Assembly (NCBI GenBank): GCA_019421015.1
Contig: JAHZGC010000022.1
Location: 1-64,000 of the forward strand
Source of the DNA: Coriobacteriaceae bacterium
GTDB lineage: Bacteria; Actinomycetota; Coriobacteriia; Coriobacteriales; UMGS124
DNA: 64,000 nt
Direction of reading: 5' to 3'
The translations under genes were made by a program, and so were the position numbers. Positions 8,045 through 17,832 of this stretch are shown here, piece by piece. The notes under the pieces are model-generated. The model made no database searches, was not told where the DNA came from, and worked only from the letters and a program-made list of their open reading frames with translations. The number at the start of each line of letters is the position of its first letter. The first letter of the stretch is position 1.

Positions 8045-8944
8045 ATGGCCACCGGCTCCCTGATCTACCAGCTCGCCCAATACGTGACATGGTTTTTTGT
8101 CTACGCCTTTATGGGGTGGTGCTGGGAGGTGGGCCTGCGCCTGGTGCAGCACCACGTGTTCGTGAACCGCGGGTTCGTGACGGGGCCGGTGCTGCCCATC
8201 TACGGGTTTGGCGCCTTAATCTCGGTGGTGCTGCTGCATCCCATCCAGAACGTCGCCTTGCAGTTCGTGGTGGGCGCCTTGGCCGCCGCCGTCATGGAGT
8301 ACACCACCTCCTGGGTCATGGAGAAGCTCTTCCATGCCCGCTGGTGGGACTACACCGGGAAGCCCTTCAACCTCAACGGACGCATCTACCTGCTTGGCGT
8401 GGTGGTCTTCGGCATCATGATGGTGGTCATCGACCGCGTGGTGCAGCCGGTGCTCAAAGACCTCACCGACCTCGTGCCCCCGCCGGCCTTGGAGGTGGCG
8501 GCGGCGGTCGCCCTGGCCGTGTTCCTGGTCGACCTCATGACCAGCGTGGTCCACATGAAGAACTTCAACAAGCGGCTCGCCGCCATGCAGGGCAAGGTCG
8601 CCGAGATGGCCGAAGGCGCGCGCAACCGGGCCTTCGAGGTGCGCAACGCCGCGAGCACCGCCGTCGAGAACGCCCGGGACGCCATGCTCGATGTCCGCGA
8701 AAACGCCGCCGACGCCGCAGAACGAACCCGCCAGAACATCGCCGACGCCGCGGAGCGCTCGCGCCAGCGCCTGGCAGATGCCGTGGACGACCGCCGCGAC
8801 GCCCTCGAAGACCGCCTGGAGGAGCTGCGCCGATCCTACTACGCCCGCCGCACCCTGCGCGACCCGCACTTCTCCCCCACGCGCAACCAGGAGGCCTACC
8901 GCTGGCTCAAGGAACATTTGCCGTCGAACCGGGACGACCGGTAG
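8045..8944 (+). CDS. Putative ABC transporter permease, CmpB family, with coiled-coil tail
   Basis: 299 residues from ATG 8045, which has TGGAGGAACCAGCC in front; an in-frame TTG at 8030 lacks a ribosome site. The N-terminal about 160 residues hold five to six membrane segments with the CmpB-type signature GWCWEVGL, then NRGFVTGPVLPIYGFGA. The last about 110 residues are a charged Ala/Arg-rich coiled coil with repeats of the type AADAAERTRQNIADAAERSR. Biochemical role is not established for the family. Its stop codon TAGGGCG... is followed by a weak relative of the dispersed repeat end. Confidence 0.8.
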   Translation: MATGSLIYQLAQYVTWFFVYAFMGWCWEVGLRLVQHHVFVNRGFVTGPVLPIYGFGALISVVLLHPIQNVALQFVVGALAAAVMEYTTSWVMEKLFHARWWDYTGKPFNLNGRIYLLGVVVFGIMMVVIDRVVQPVLKDLTDLVPPPALEVAAAVALAVFLVDLMTSVVHMKNFNKRLAAMQGKVAEMAEGARNRAFEVRNAASTAVENARDAMLDVRENAADAAERTRQNIADAAERSRQRLADAVDDRRDALEDRLEELRRSYYARRTLRDPHFSPTRNQEAYRWLKEHLPSNRDDR

Positions 8945-9012
8945 GGCGTTTTGGCAAAGCCGCGCACCGAGGTGCACCAGGGGCCCCTGCGCCCCAGCAC
9001 GCCTCGCCATTG

Positions 9013-9047
9013 CGCATCTCGACACGGCCAGTTTCGCATCCCGACAC
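9013..9047 (+). repeat. Short direct repeat
   Basis: CGCATCTCGACAC (9013-9025) and CGCATCCCGACAC (9035-9047) are 13-bp direct repeats with one mismatch and a 22-bp period, just upstream of a terminator. No function is evident. Confidence 0.4.
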
Positions 9048-9048
9048 A

Positions 9049-9090
9049 AGCGCCCCGCCCGGCCTTTGGCCAACCGGACGGGGCGCTTTT
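9049..9090 (+). terminator. Terminator downstream of CmpB-like gene
   Basis: Stem AGCGCCCCGCCCGG / CCGGACGGGGCGCT (one mismatch) around CTTTGGCCAA, then TTT. It ends the 6998-8944 transcript. Confidence 0.8.
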
Positions 9091-9122
9091 ACATACGCGG
9101 ACGTATTTGGGCGAGGGTCCCA

Positions 9123-9149
9123 AGAGCATTTTGAGAAAGTCAAAATGCC

Positions 9150-9151
<2 letters not shown>
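9123..9151. repeat. Core-less hairpin made of dispersed-repeat ends
   Basis: AGAGCATTTTGA-GAAAG-TCAAAATGCCCT forms a 12-bp stem with one mismatch. Its first 18 bases are identical to the left end of the full repeat at 40953-41060, but the about 75-bp core is missing. It overlaps the TAG stop of the leftward oppF gene (9150-9152) and probably acts as its terminator. Confidence 0.75.
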
Positions 9152-10181
<1,030 letters not shown>

Positions 10182-10184
10182 AGC

Positions 10185-11219
10185 CTAGGCCCTCCCCTCG
10201 CGCTCGACTTCGGACAGATGGCCCGCCCCCTGCGCGTCCAGTTCCTCGGAGGTCCAGACGCACCGCGAGGTCTGGCCGCCGGGATAGGTGTGCTGGGGGA
10301 TGTCGGGCAGGGCGCAACGGTCGCAGCTGTAGTTGCAGCGGCCCGCAAAGGGACAGCCGTCGGGCGGGTTGACCAAAGACGGCGCGGCACCGGGAATCGA
10401 GGTGAGGCGCTCGTGGCCCACGCGGCGCGGGTCGGGCACCGCGCCCAGCAGGGCCCGGGTGTAGGGGTGGCGCGGCCGATAGAAGATCGCGTCTACGTCG
10501 CCGCGCTCCATCACGCGGCCGCCGTACATCACCGACACCCGGCTGCACAGGCTCGCCACCACGCCCAGGTCGTGGGTGATGAGCACCACGCTCATGCCCG
10601 TCTCCTCCGAGAGGCGCTTGAGCAGGTCGAGAATCTGGGCCTGGATGGTCACGTCGAGGGCCGTGGTGGGCTCGTCGGCGATGATCAGGCGCGGCTGGCA
10701 GCACAGCGCCATGGCGATGAGCACGCGCTGGCGCATGCCGCCCGAGAACTCGTGGGGATACTGGGACAGGCGCTGCTCCGGCGAGGGGATGCCCACCTGA
10801 CCGAGCACGCGCAGGGCCTCCTCGCGTGCGGCCGCGCCCTTGAGGCCGCGATGGCGCCTGAGGACCTCGTACAGGTGGTAGCCCACCGTGTGAAGCGGGT
10901 CCAGGGCGGTCATGGGATCTTGGAAGATCATGGCGATCTCGCCGCCGCACATGGCGCGTCGGGCGGCCGGCTTCATGGCCAGCAGGTCGCGCCCGTCGTA
11001 CTCGAGCACGTCGGCCTCGATGTCGGCATTGGGGGGCAGAAGGCCCATAATCGACTTCATGGCCACGCTCTTGCCCGAACCCGACTCGCCCACCACGGCC
11101 ACGATCTCGCCGGGGGCGACCTCGATGTTGAAGCCGCGCACGGCCTTGACGAGCTGCTTGTGGGAGTGGAACGTGGTGCGCAGGTTGCGCACGCGCAGGA
11201 GGGGTTTGGTCTCTGCCAT
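10185..11219 (-). CDS. Peptide ABC transporter ATP-binding protein (OppD type)
   Basis: 344 residues from ATG 11219 (MAETKPLLRV...); the longer open frame runs back into oppC. It has Walker A GESGSGKS, Q-loop IFQDPMTALDP, signature SGGMRQR, Walker B IIADEPTTALD and H-loop ITHDLGVV. The OppD C-terminal domain follows, with GCPFAGRCNYSCDRC, a possible iron-sulfur site. It starts 5 bp after oppC and pairs with the OppF-type ATPase. Confidence 0.95.
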   Translation of the reverse strand: MAETKPLLRVRNLRTTFHSHKQLVKAVRGFNIEVAPGEIVAVVGESGSGKSVAMKSIMGLLPPNADIEADVLEYDGRDLLAMKPAARRAMCGGEIAMIFQDPMTALDPLHTVGYHLYEVLRRHRGLKGAAAREEALRVLGQVGIPSPEQRLSQYPHEFSGGMRQRVLIAMALCCQPRLIIADEPTTALDVTIQAQILDLLKRLSEETGMSVVLITHDLGVVASLCSRVSVMYGGRVMERGDVDAIFYRPRHPYTRALLGAVPDPRRVGHERLTSIPGAAPSLVNPPDGCPFAGRCNYSCDRCALPDIPQHTYPGGQTSRCVWTSEELDAQGAGHLSEVEREGRA

Positions 11220-11224
11220 GCTCG

Positions 11225-12349
11225 TTATGCCTCCCTCTCGCCGCTCACGACCTGCGGGTCGGCGAACACGCGCAGGATGTTGCCCAGCTTGTTGAACGCA
11301 AAGATCACGATCATGATCAGCAGGCCCGGGAAGACGGCCATGTAGATGTCGTTCTGCATGTAGCCCTGGGCCGCCTGGAGCAGGCTGCCCCACGAGGACA
11401 TGGGCGGCTGGATGCCCACGCCGAGGAAGCTCAGCGACGACTCGGTCATGATGGCCGCCGCCAGCGTGGTGGTGGCCGCCGTGATGATGGTGGGCAGCGA
11501 CGACGGGATGATATGGGTCACGATGGTGCGCGCCGGCGAGACGCCGCAGAGCTCGGCATACTGCACGAAGTCGCGCGACTTCACGGTCTGCGTCTCGGTG
11601 CGCACCAAACGGGCGATCTCCATCCAGCTAAAGAGGCCGATGACCAGGATGATCGAGGTCAGGCCGGGCTTCAAGAACACGCTCACCACGGTCACGAGCA
11701 CCATCCACGGCACGGACGAGAGGATGTCGACGAGGCGCATGAGCACGGCGTCGACGATGCCGCCCATGAGTCCCGACACGGTGCCCACCACGATGCCCAC
11801 CACCATGGAGGTAAGCATGGCGAGCAGGCCCACCATGAGCGACACGCGACCGCCGTAGATCACGCGGGCCAGGTAGTCGCGACCCATTTCGTCGGTGCCC
11901 AACAGGTGCTCGGCCGAGGGGCCCTGGAGGCGGTTGGCGATGCTCGTGGCGTTGGGCTCAAGGGGCAGCAGCGGCGCAATAAGGCACACGACCACGATGA
12001 TCAGCAGCAAGGAAAGCGAGATGATCGCCCCCTTGTCGCGCTTGAGCGCGTGGAGAGCGGCCTGAAGCCGCAGGTTGGGCCGTTTGGCAGCCTTGGGACC
12101 GACGGCGGCCGTGCCCTCAATCTGGGCCATGGCCGCCTCGTGCTCGGCGTCGACCACCGCCTTGGCCATCCCCGCAGGGGCAGGCACCCCCTCGTCGATG
12201 GCCCGCACGTCGGCCTTGACGTCGCGCGTCAGGGTGTCGGGGTCGTCCGAGAGCTCGGCGGCGGCGCTCACCAGGGGCTCGGGCTCACTGGGACCGTCCC
12301 AGCCAAGGTCGCGCTTAAGCTGGTCGTCCAACTCTTGGTTCTTGGCCAT
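11225..12349 (-). CDS. Peptide ABC transporter permease (OppC type) with long N-tail
   Basis: 374 residues. The transmembrane domain starts near residue 108 and carries the OppC loop LLGTDEMGRDYLARVIYG and the EAA-type permease segment with LCGVSPARTIVTHIIPSSLP. The first about 105 residues are acidic/Ala-rich and probably disordered, longer than typical OppC proteins. Start ATG 12347-12349 directly abuts the oppB stop codon, indicating coupling. It forms the membrane channel with the OppB-type permease. Confidence 0.94.
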   Translation of the reverse strand: MAKNQELDDQLKRDLGWDGPSEPEPLVSAAAELSDDPDTLTRDVKADVRAIDEGVPAPAGMAKAVVDAEHEAAMAQIEGTAAVGPKAAKRPNLRLQAALHALKRDKGAIISLSLLLIIVVVCLIAPLLPLEPNATSIANRLQGPSAEHLLGTDEMGRDYLARVIYGGRVSLMVGLLAMLTSMVVGIVVGTVSGLMGGIVDAVLMRLVDILSSVPWMVLVTVVSVFLKPGLTSIILVIGLFSWMEIARLVRTETQTVKSRDFVQYAELCGVSPARTIVTHIIPSSLPTIITAATTTLAAAIMTESSLSFLGVGIQPPMSSWGSLLQAAQGYMQNDIYMAVFPGLLIMIVIFAFNKLGNILRVFADPQVVSGEREA

Positions 12350-13306
12350 TTACTTCTCGCCCCCTTCGCGCACGCGGGGATCGACGATGCAGTTGAGCAC
12401 GTCGGCCAACAGGTTACCGAGCACCACGAGGGTGGAGGAGAAGACCAGGATCACCATGATGATGGGGTAGTCGAGGCCCTTGATGGCCGTGATGAAGTAG
12501 GGCCCCACGCCCGGCCACGAGAAGATGGTCTCGGTGATGATGGCGCCGGTCACGAGCAGCGGCATGGCCATGCCCAGGCGCGTGATCACCGGGGCGAGGA
12601 CGTTGCGCATCACATGCTTGAACATGACCTGGTGGTCGGTGGCGCCAAAGGCCCGCTGCACGCTCACGTAGTCGCGGGTCATCTGGGTTACCGTGGAGCT
12701 GCGCACGTAGCGCAGGTTGTCGGGCAGGAACGCCACCGTGAGCGTCACAAAGGGCAGGATGTAGTGGCGCAGCACGTCGAGGGGCGAGCCGTCTCCCACC
12801 GTCTGCATGCCGAGGATCGGCAGCCAACGCAGGGCATAGCCAAAGACGAAGATCAGCATCATGGCAAACCAGAAGGACGGCAGCGCGATGCCGATGGAGG
12901 CCAGCGAGTCGATGAAGCGGTCCACCCGCGACCCACGCCGCGAACCGGCCACCAGGCCCAAGACGATGGCGAGCACGTAGGCCGTGAGGTACGCCGGCAG
13001 CACCAGCAGGATGGTGTTGGGGATGCGCACCGCCAGCTGTTCGGCGATGCTCTGCTTGGTCACGATCGAATACCCGAAGTTGCCCGTCGCCATGCTGCCC
13101 AGCCAGTCGGCGTAGCGCTCCCACACCGGCCTGTTCAGGCCGAGCTGCTCCTTCATGGCCGCAACCGTCTCGGCCGACATCTTGGGATCGATCATGGCAT
13201 CGACGGCGTCGTAGGGCGCCAGGTCGATGAGCAAGAACGTGATGATCGTGACGATCAACACGATGGGGATTGCGATCGCGATGCGGCGCAAGATGAACTT
13301 CGCCAT
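12350..13306 (-). CDS. Peptide ABC transporter permease (OppB type)
   Basis: 318 residues from ATG 13306 (MAKFILRRIAIAIPIV...), preceded by GGAGGCCAGCAGCC. Six membrane segments, the periplasmic LGLNRPVWERYADWLG loop of OppB/DppB permeases, and the EAA loop RAFGATDHQVMFKHVMRN. First permease gene of the oppBCDF run. A Rho-independent terminator lies between it and the upstream binding-protein gene, so it is expressed by read-through or from its own promoter. Confidence 0.95.
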   Translation of the reverse strand: MAKFILRRIAIAIPIVLIVTIITFLLIDLAPYDAVDAMIDPKMSAETVAAMKEQLGLNRPVWERYADWLGSMATGNFGYSIVTKQSIAEQLAVRIPNTILLVLPAYLTAYVLAIVLGLVAGSRRGSRVDRFIDSLASIGIALPSFWFAMMLIFVFGYALRWLPILGMQTVGDGSPLDVLRHYILPFVTLTVAFLPDNLRYVRSSTVTQMTRDYVSVQRAFGATDHQVMFKHVMRNVLAPVITRLGMAMPLLVTGAIITETIFSWPGVGPYFITAIKGLDYPIIMVILVFSSTLVVLGNLLADVLNCIVDPRVREGGEK

Positions 13307-13342
13307 GGCTGCTGGCCTCCTATCCTCGTCTCGAACCTTCCA

Positions 13343-13380
13343 TAAAAAAGCGCGGGACACCCTTTACGGGCACCCCGCGC
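13343..13380 (-). terminator. Terminator/attenuator between binding-protein gene and oppB
   Basis: On the minus strand the arms GCGCGGGGTGCCC and GGGTGTCCCGCGC (near-perfect) enclose a short loop and are followed by TTTTTT. This placement would make the binding protein more abundant than the membrane subunits. Confidence 0.85.
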
Positions 13381-13398
13381 CGACTTCCTTAGCTTGGC

Positions 13399-14997
13399 TT
13401 AGCCGATGGTCAGACCCGAGAGGTCCTGGAAGGTGTAGATCGGCACGAGCTTGGCCTCGTCAAAGCCGCCCACGTTGGCGCTGGTCACAAGCAGGCGCAG
13501 GTTCGAGTAGAGCGGGTAGAACATGGCCGAGTCCTGGATGGCGGCCTGGAGGTCGTTGTAGATCTCCTTGCGCTTGTCGGGATCGGTCTCCAGGGAACCC
13601 TGATTGAAGAGCTCGTCGATCTGGGGATAGTCCTCGGCGCTGTAGTGCAGGTAGTTCCAGGCGGCGTCGCTCTTGAACAGCGAGTCGTAGGTGCTGGGGT
13701 CGACGCCCATGATGTAGCCGCCGAAGTACATATCGTACTCGTTGTTCTCGTCGCGCATGGCGTTGGAGAGAGCGGTGGAGTCGACGCCCACGAGCTCCAC
13801 GTTGATGCCGACGTTGGCGGCCATCTCCTGCACCATGATGGCAGCGGCCTGCTGCAGGCTGTCGGAGCCCGAGAAGCCCATCTTGAGCGTGACGCCCTCG
13901 GCACCGGCCTCGGAGAGCAGCTGCTTGGCCTTCTCGACGTCCTGGTCGTACTTCTCGACCTCAGTGGTGTAGAAGCCGTTGATCGGCGGCAGGAAGGTGT
14001 AGACCAGCTCGAAGTAGCTCGGGTCGAGCAGGGCGGCCAGGGCGATCTGCTCCTTGTCGAGGGCATAGAACAGAGCCTTGCGGACGCGCTCGTCGGGCAC
14101 GCGCTTGGCGTTGAAGCAGAAGTAGGCCACGCGGCCCTCGGAGTAGGGGTGGACCTCAAGGCCGTTGGCCTCGATGGCCATCTGCTCCACCTGAGCGGGC
14201 GCGCCAATCCAGGCGTTGACCTCGCCGGACTGGATGGCGGTCTGGCCGGTGGTCTCGTTGGTCACAATCTGGTACACCACGGTCTCAATGTTGGGCTCGC
14301 GCACGAAGTAGTTCTCGTTGGCGCGGAAGCGCAGGTACTGGCCGGGCAGGTACTCCTCGAGGATGTAGGGGCCGGAGCACACGGGGGTGGTGTTCACGCC
14401 GTTGTTCTCCCAGTCGGCCACGTCCTTGTACACGTGCTCGGGGGCGATGAACAGCTCGCCGCCCAGGGACTCGAAGGCGGCGGCGTTGTGGAACGGGAAC
14501 ACGAGCTCCACGGTGAGGTCGTCGACCTTGGTAACCTCGACCATGCCGTCGTCGCCGAAGTTGAAGTTGGAGTAGCCGTTGGCAGCGGGGTCGTCGCGCT
14601 TGGCCTCGATGGTGAAGACCACGTCGTCGGCGTTGAGCGGCTCGCCGTCGCTCCAGGTGATGCCGTCGCGCAGGTGCAGGGTGTAGGTGACGCCGTCGTC
14701 GCCCTCGTCGACGCTCTCGGCGATGAGGTAGGTCACGGTGCCGTCGGAGTTGACCTCGACGAGCTTGGAGTAGATGGCCTGCAGGGTCATGAGGCCAAAG
14801 CGGTCGCTCGTGGTGATGGGGTTGGTGACCGAGCCGGGGTCGCCGGCGATGGCGTACACAAAGGTGGTGCCGGCCTGGGAGGCCTTGACCTCCGCAGGGG
14901 CGCCCAGGAACGAGAGGCCCGCAGCGGCGGCCATGACGGCGGCCGAGGCACCCACGAACGAGCGGCGGCTGAGCTGGGACGAGGTGATGGGTTGCAT
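13399..14997 (-). CDS. Peptide-binding protein of ABC importer, Tat-exported
   Basis: 532 residues from ATG 14997, preceded by AAGGGAGAAACGC; a longer frame lacks a ribosome site. The N-terminus has a twin-arginine motif (SRRSFVG, residues about 10-16) and an Ala-rich hydrophobic stretch, so export is probably via Tat. The rest is a solute-binding family 5 protein with WSDGEPLNADDVVFT and a C-terminal YPLYSNLRLLV segment. It is a close paralogue of the 15274 gene and sits directly upstream of oppBCDF. Substrate is probably di-/oligopeptides. Confidence 0.93.
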   Translation of the reverse strand: MQPITSSQLSRRSFVGASAAVMAAAAGLSFLGAPAEVKASQAGTTFVYAIAGDPGSVTNPITTSDRFGLMTLQAIYSKLVEVNSDGTVTYLIAESVDEGDDGVTYTLHLRDGITWSDGEPLNADDVVFTIEAKRDDPAANGYSNFNFGDDGMVEVTKVDDLTVELVFPFHNAAAFESLGGELFIAPEHVYKDVADWENNGVNTTPVCSGPYILEEYLPGQYLRFRANENYFVREPNIETVVYQIVTNETTGQTAIQSGEVNAWIGAPAQVEQMAIEANGLEVHPYSEGRVAYFCFNAKRVPDERVRKALFYALDKEQIALAALLDPSYFELVYTFLPPINGFYTTEVEKYDQDVEKAKQLLSEAGAEGVTLKMGFSGSDSLQQAAAIMVQEMAANVGINVELVGVDSTALSNAMRDENNEYDMYFGGYIMGVDPSTYDSLFKSDAAWNYLHYSAEDYPQIDELFNQGSLETDPDKRKEIYNDLQAAIQDSAMFYPLYSNLRLLVTSANVGGFDEAKLVPIYTFQDLSGLTIG

Positions 14998-15067
14998 GCG
15001 TTTCTCCCTTGTCTGGTATAACCGGCCGGATAGCGGCGGCAAGCGCCGCGTAAAACCACAAGATATT

Positions 15068-15086
15068 ACCTATCAATATTATAGGT
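15068..15086 (-). promoter_or_regulatory. AT-rich palindrome and probable promoter of the binding-protein gene
   Basis: ACCTAT-N7-ATAGGT is a perfect 6-bp inverted repeat about 70 bp upstream of the 14997 start. On the minus strand it overlaps a TATAAT hexamer, and a TTGACC lies just upstream. This is the only markedly AT-rich stretch nearby. Likely the promoter with a regulator site; the exact -35/-10 pairing is uncertain. Confidence 0.5.
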
Positions 15087-15213
15087 TAGGTCAATAACCC
15101 GTTGGTCTTATCATATCAGGCGACCATACGTCCATCACTCCAGAAATGAAAAGTTAATGGCACCGTCCTTCGGATGCCGCTGCGGCCCCGCACACCGACG
15201 CCCCCGAACGCAA

Positions 15214-15248
15214 ACGGCCGCCCCCGCGCGCAGGCGGGCAGCGGCCGT
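15214..15248 (-). terminator. GC-rich hairpin after second binding-protein gene
   Basis: The outer arms ACGGCCGC and GCGGCCGT are perfect, with further pairing inside, followed on the minus strand by TTTGCG. It probably ends the 15274-16875 transcript. Confidence 0.6.
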
Positions 15249-15273
15249 CGCACGGCAGATGCGCCGAGGCGCT

Positions 15274-16875
15274 TTACGCCATGGTGAGCTTGCCCATGTC
15301 CTCAAAGGTGTAGATGGGCACGAGCTGCGCCTCCTCCAGGCCGCCCACTCTGTCGCTCGTGACCAGCAGACGCAGGTTCGAGTAGAGCGGGTACTGGATG
15401 GCGGCGTCGGCGATGACCGCCTGGAGCCTGTCGTAGATCTCACGGCGCTTGGCGGGGTCCATCTCGACGGCCCCTTCGTCAAAGAGATCGTCGATCTCGG
15501 GATAGTCGTCGTGGCTCTGGTGCGAGTAGCCCATCTCGGCGTCGCTGCGCAGCACGGTGTCGTACCCGCTCGGGTCGGCACCCATGATGTAGCCGCCGAA
15601 ATACATGTCGTAGCGGTTCTCGGGGTCGCGCATGGCAGCCGACAGGGCGGGCAGGTCGACGCCCACGATGTCCAGGGTGATCCCGGCCGCCGCAGCCTGC
15701 TCCTGCATCATGACGGCACAGGCCTGCTGCATCGCGTCGCCCGACGAGAAGGCCAGCGTGAAGGTGGGGTTCTCCTGCCCGGCCTCGGCCAGGAGCTGCT
15801 TGGCCTTCTCCACGTTCTGATCGTACTTCTCGACGCCCTCGGTGGTGTAGAAGGCGTTGTTCGGCGGCAGGAACGTGTAGTCGAGCTGGAAATACTCGGG
15901 GTCGAGCAGCGCCGCCAGGGCGATCTCCTCCTTGTTGAAGGAGTACATGACGGCCTTGCGGACGTTTGCGTCGGGCATGCGGACGCAGTTGAACGCCATG
16001 AACGCCACGCGCCCCTCGGAGTAGGGCGTCACCTTGAGTCCGTTGGGTTCCAGGCTCATCTGCTGCAGACCGGCCGGCGTGGCGATCCAAGCGTCGACCT
16101 CTCCGGTCTGAACGGCGGTCTGGCCCGTGGCATCGTTGGTGATGATTTGGAAGACCACCGTGGGAATCTCGGGCTTGCCGAGAAAATAGCCCTCGTTGGC
16201 CCTAAAGCGCACGTACTGGCCCGGAGCGTACTCGTCGAGGATATAGGGGCCCGTCCCCACGGGGTGGGTGTTGACGTCGTTGTTCTCCCAATCCTCAACG
16301 TCTTTGTACATGTGCTCGGGGGCGATCCACATCTCGTTCGAGATCTTGGAGAGCGCCGTGGGGTCGGCCACCGGGAAGGTGAACGTCACCGTGAGGTCGT
16401 CCACGGCCTCGACCTTGACCTGGCTGCCGTCGCCGTAGGTCAGGTTGTAATAACCGTTGGCAATCGGGTCGCTCTCCTTCTCTTCGAAGGTGAACACCAC
16501 GTCGGCCGAGGTGAAGGGCTCGCCGTCGCTCCACGTGACCCCCTCGCGCAGATGGGCCGTGAGGACGGTACCGTCGTCGGAGGTTTCGACGCCCTCCGCG
16601 AGGTTGTAGGTCACGGTGCCGTCGTCGGCAACATAGGCCAGCGTGGAATAGACGGCCTGGAGCACCATCATGCCGTAGCGGTCCTCGGTGGTGAAGGGGT
16701 TCATGGCCGAACCCGGATCTCCCGCGATACCGTAGGTGAACGTCGGGGCCGCCTCGTCGGCGCGAGCCTGCAAGGCCGGAATGCCCCAGAGCTTCGAGAT
16801 ACCGGCCGCCGCCACCGCGGCCGAGGCGCCCACAAACGAGCGGCGCGAGAGCGTGGATGTTTGGTCCTGATCCAT
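15274..16875 (-). CDS. Second peptide-binding protein (family 5 SBP), Tat-exported
   Basis: 533 residues from ATG 16875, preceded by TTGGAGGTACTCCCC. Its twin-arginine signal SRRSFVGASAAV is identical to the start of the signal in the 13399 protein. The body shares long identical stretches (GIAGDPGS, GVTWSDGEPF, YSNLRLLVTS), so the two arose by tandem duplication. A hairpin follows it and an AT-rich promoter precedes the next gene, so the two paralogues are probably expressed separately and feed the same OppBCDF with different peptide preference (inference). Confidence 0.93.
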   Translation of the reverse strand: MDQDQTSTLSRRSFVGASAAVAAAGISKLWGIPALQARADEAAPTFTYGIAGDPGSAMNPFTTEDRYGMMVLQAVYSTLAYVADDGTVTYNLAEGVETSDDGTVLTAHLREGVTWSDGEPFTSADVVFTFEEKESDPIANGYYNLTYGDGSQVKVEAVDDLTVTFTFPVADPTALSKISNEMWIAPEHMYKDVEDWENNDVNTHPVGTGPYILDEYAPGQYVRFRANEGYFLGKPEIPTVVFQIITNDATGQTAVQTGEVDAWIATPAGLQQMSLEPNGLKVTPYSEGRVAFMAFNCVRMPDANVRKAVMYSFNKEEIALAALLDPEYFQLDYTFLPPNNAFYTTEGVEKYDQNVEKAKQLLAEAGQENPTFTLAFSSGDAMQQACAVMMQEQAAAAGITLDIVGVDLPALSAAMRDPENRYDMYFGGYIMGADPSGYDTVLRSDAEMGYSHQSHDDYPEIDDLFDEGAVEMDPAKRREIYDRLQAVIADAAIQYPLYSNLRLLVTSDRVGGLEEAQLVPIYTFEDMGKLTMA

Positions 16876-17043
16876 GGGGAGTACCTCCAAAACGTCGAAA
16901 ACCCGCTGCAGCGGCCTGCTATGCCGCGCACCGCCACAAAGCGCCCTTAAGACGCCGTAAAAGACGTGGCGGCGTGAGGAGGTATACCCTCGGACGCCCG
17001 GTGCGTGCCGCGGCCACATAAAGAGCGGGTTGCCGACAGGGTC

Positions 17044-17832
17044 TCAGACCCCCACGGGATAGCGCGCCAGCTCCTCGGCAAGGCGCGCGTCCCCGTCCCA
17101 GCCGCGCCGAACCGCGCCGAGCAGATCGGCGCGGTCGCCATAGAGGGGAAGGTGGCTCAAAAGGAGCGTCCCCGGGCAGGCACGCCGACCGAGCTCGGCC
17201 ACGTCGTCGGCGTTCATGTGCCCCGGCCCCTCACCCGAGACGCCCGCGTACAGGCTGCACTCGGCCACCACGAGGTCTGCGCCGCTGCAAAACGCCACGA
17301 GGTCGTCGGTCAACGCCCCGTCGGCCGTATAGACGAGCGTGGCGCCCGACGGGCCCACGACCTTGGTCGCCAAACAGCCCACCGGGTGCCGCGTGCGGAG
17401 AAACGTGCAGTGCAGGGGGCCCAAGTCAAGCTCGCTCGCCTCGTCGACGGCCCGCGCCCGCGTGTAGGGGGGACGCTCAAGCCGCCCGAGGTCGGGGTCC
17501 TGGGGCAGCCCGTAAAAGGTCAAAGGCGCCTGGGCCTGCCCGACGATAGTCTGGATGAGGCGGCCATGGTAGAGAACCCCTGCGTCTGAGCAGTGGTCGG
17601 GATGCCAATGGCTGATGACCACGTCGTTCACCGACTCGAGCGCGCAGGCCTGCTGTAGGCGCCCCACTACGCCCGACCCGCAGTCGAGCAGGACTGCGAA
17701 GTCCCCCGCGCCGACCAGGTACCCGGAGCAGGCCTCCCCCGCCCGACAGCACCCCCCACCCCTGCCGAGCACGGTCAGCGTGAAATCTCCCGCCGCCTCC
17801 GCAGGCGACGTTGCAAATCCATCAGGCGTCAT
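17044..17832 (-). CDS. MBL-fold metal-dependent hydrolase (RNase Z-like)
   Basis: 262 residues of metallo-beta-lactamase fold. The zinc motif HWHPDH is near residue 75, a further histidine is in RTRHPVG, the bridging aspartate in YTADGALTDD, and LLLSHL is near the C-terminus. The arrangement is like the RNase Z/ElaC-like or phosphonate-lyase PhnP-like groups. Its start overlaps the end of the ABC ATPase gene by 11 bp, so it belongs to the second peptide-importer operon as its last gene. The substrate is unknown. Confidence 0.85.
   Translation of the reverse strand: MTPDGFATSPAEAAGDFTLTVLGRGGGCCRAGEACSGYLVGAGDFAVLLDCGSGVVGRLQQACALESVNDVVISHWHPDHCSDAGVLYHGRLIQTIVGQAQAPLTFYGLPQDPDLGRLERPPYTRARAVDEASELDLGPLHCTFLRTRHPVGCLATKVVGPSGATLVYTADGALTDDLVAFCSGADLVVAECSLYAGVSGEGPGHMNADDVAELGRRACPGTLLLSHLPLYGDRADLLGAVRRGWDGDARLAEELARYPVGV

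Noticed and set aside
15157..16950. 597-residue plus-strand frame opposite the binding-protein gene
   Set aside because: Shadow of a clear family 5 binding protein with Tat signal; no motif of its own.
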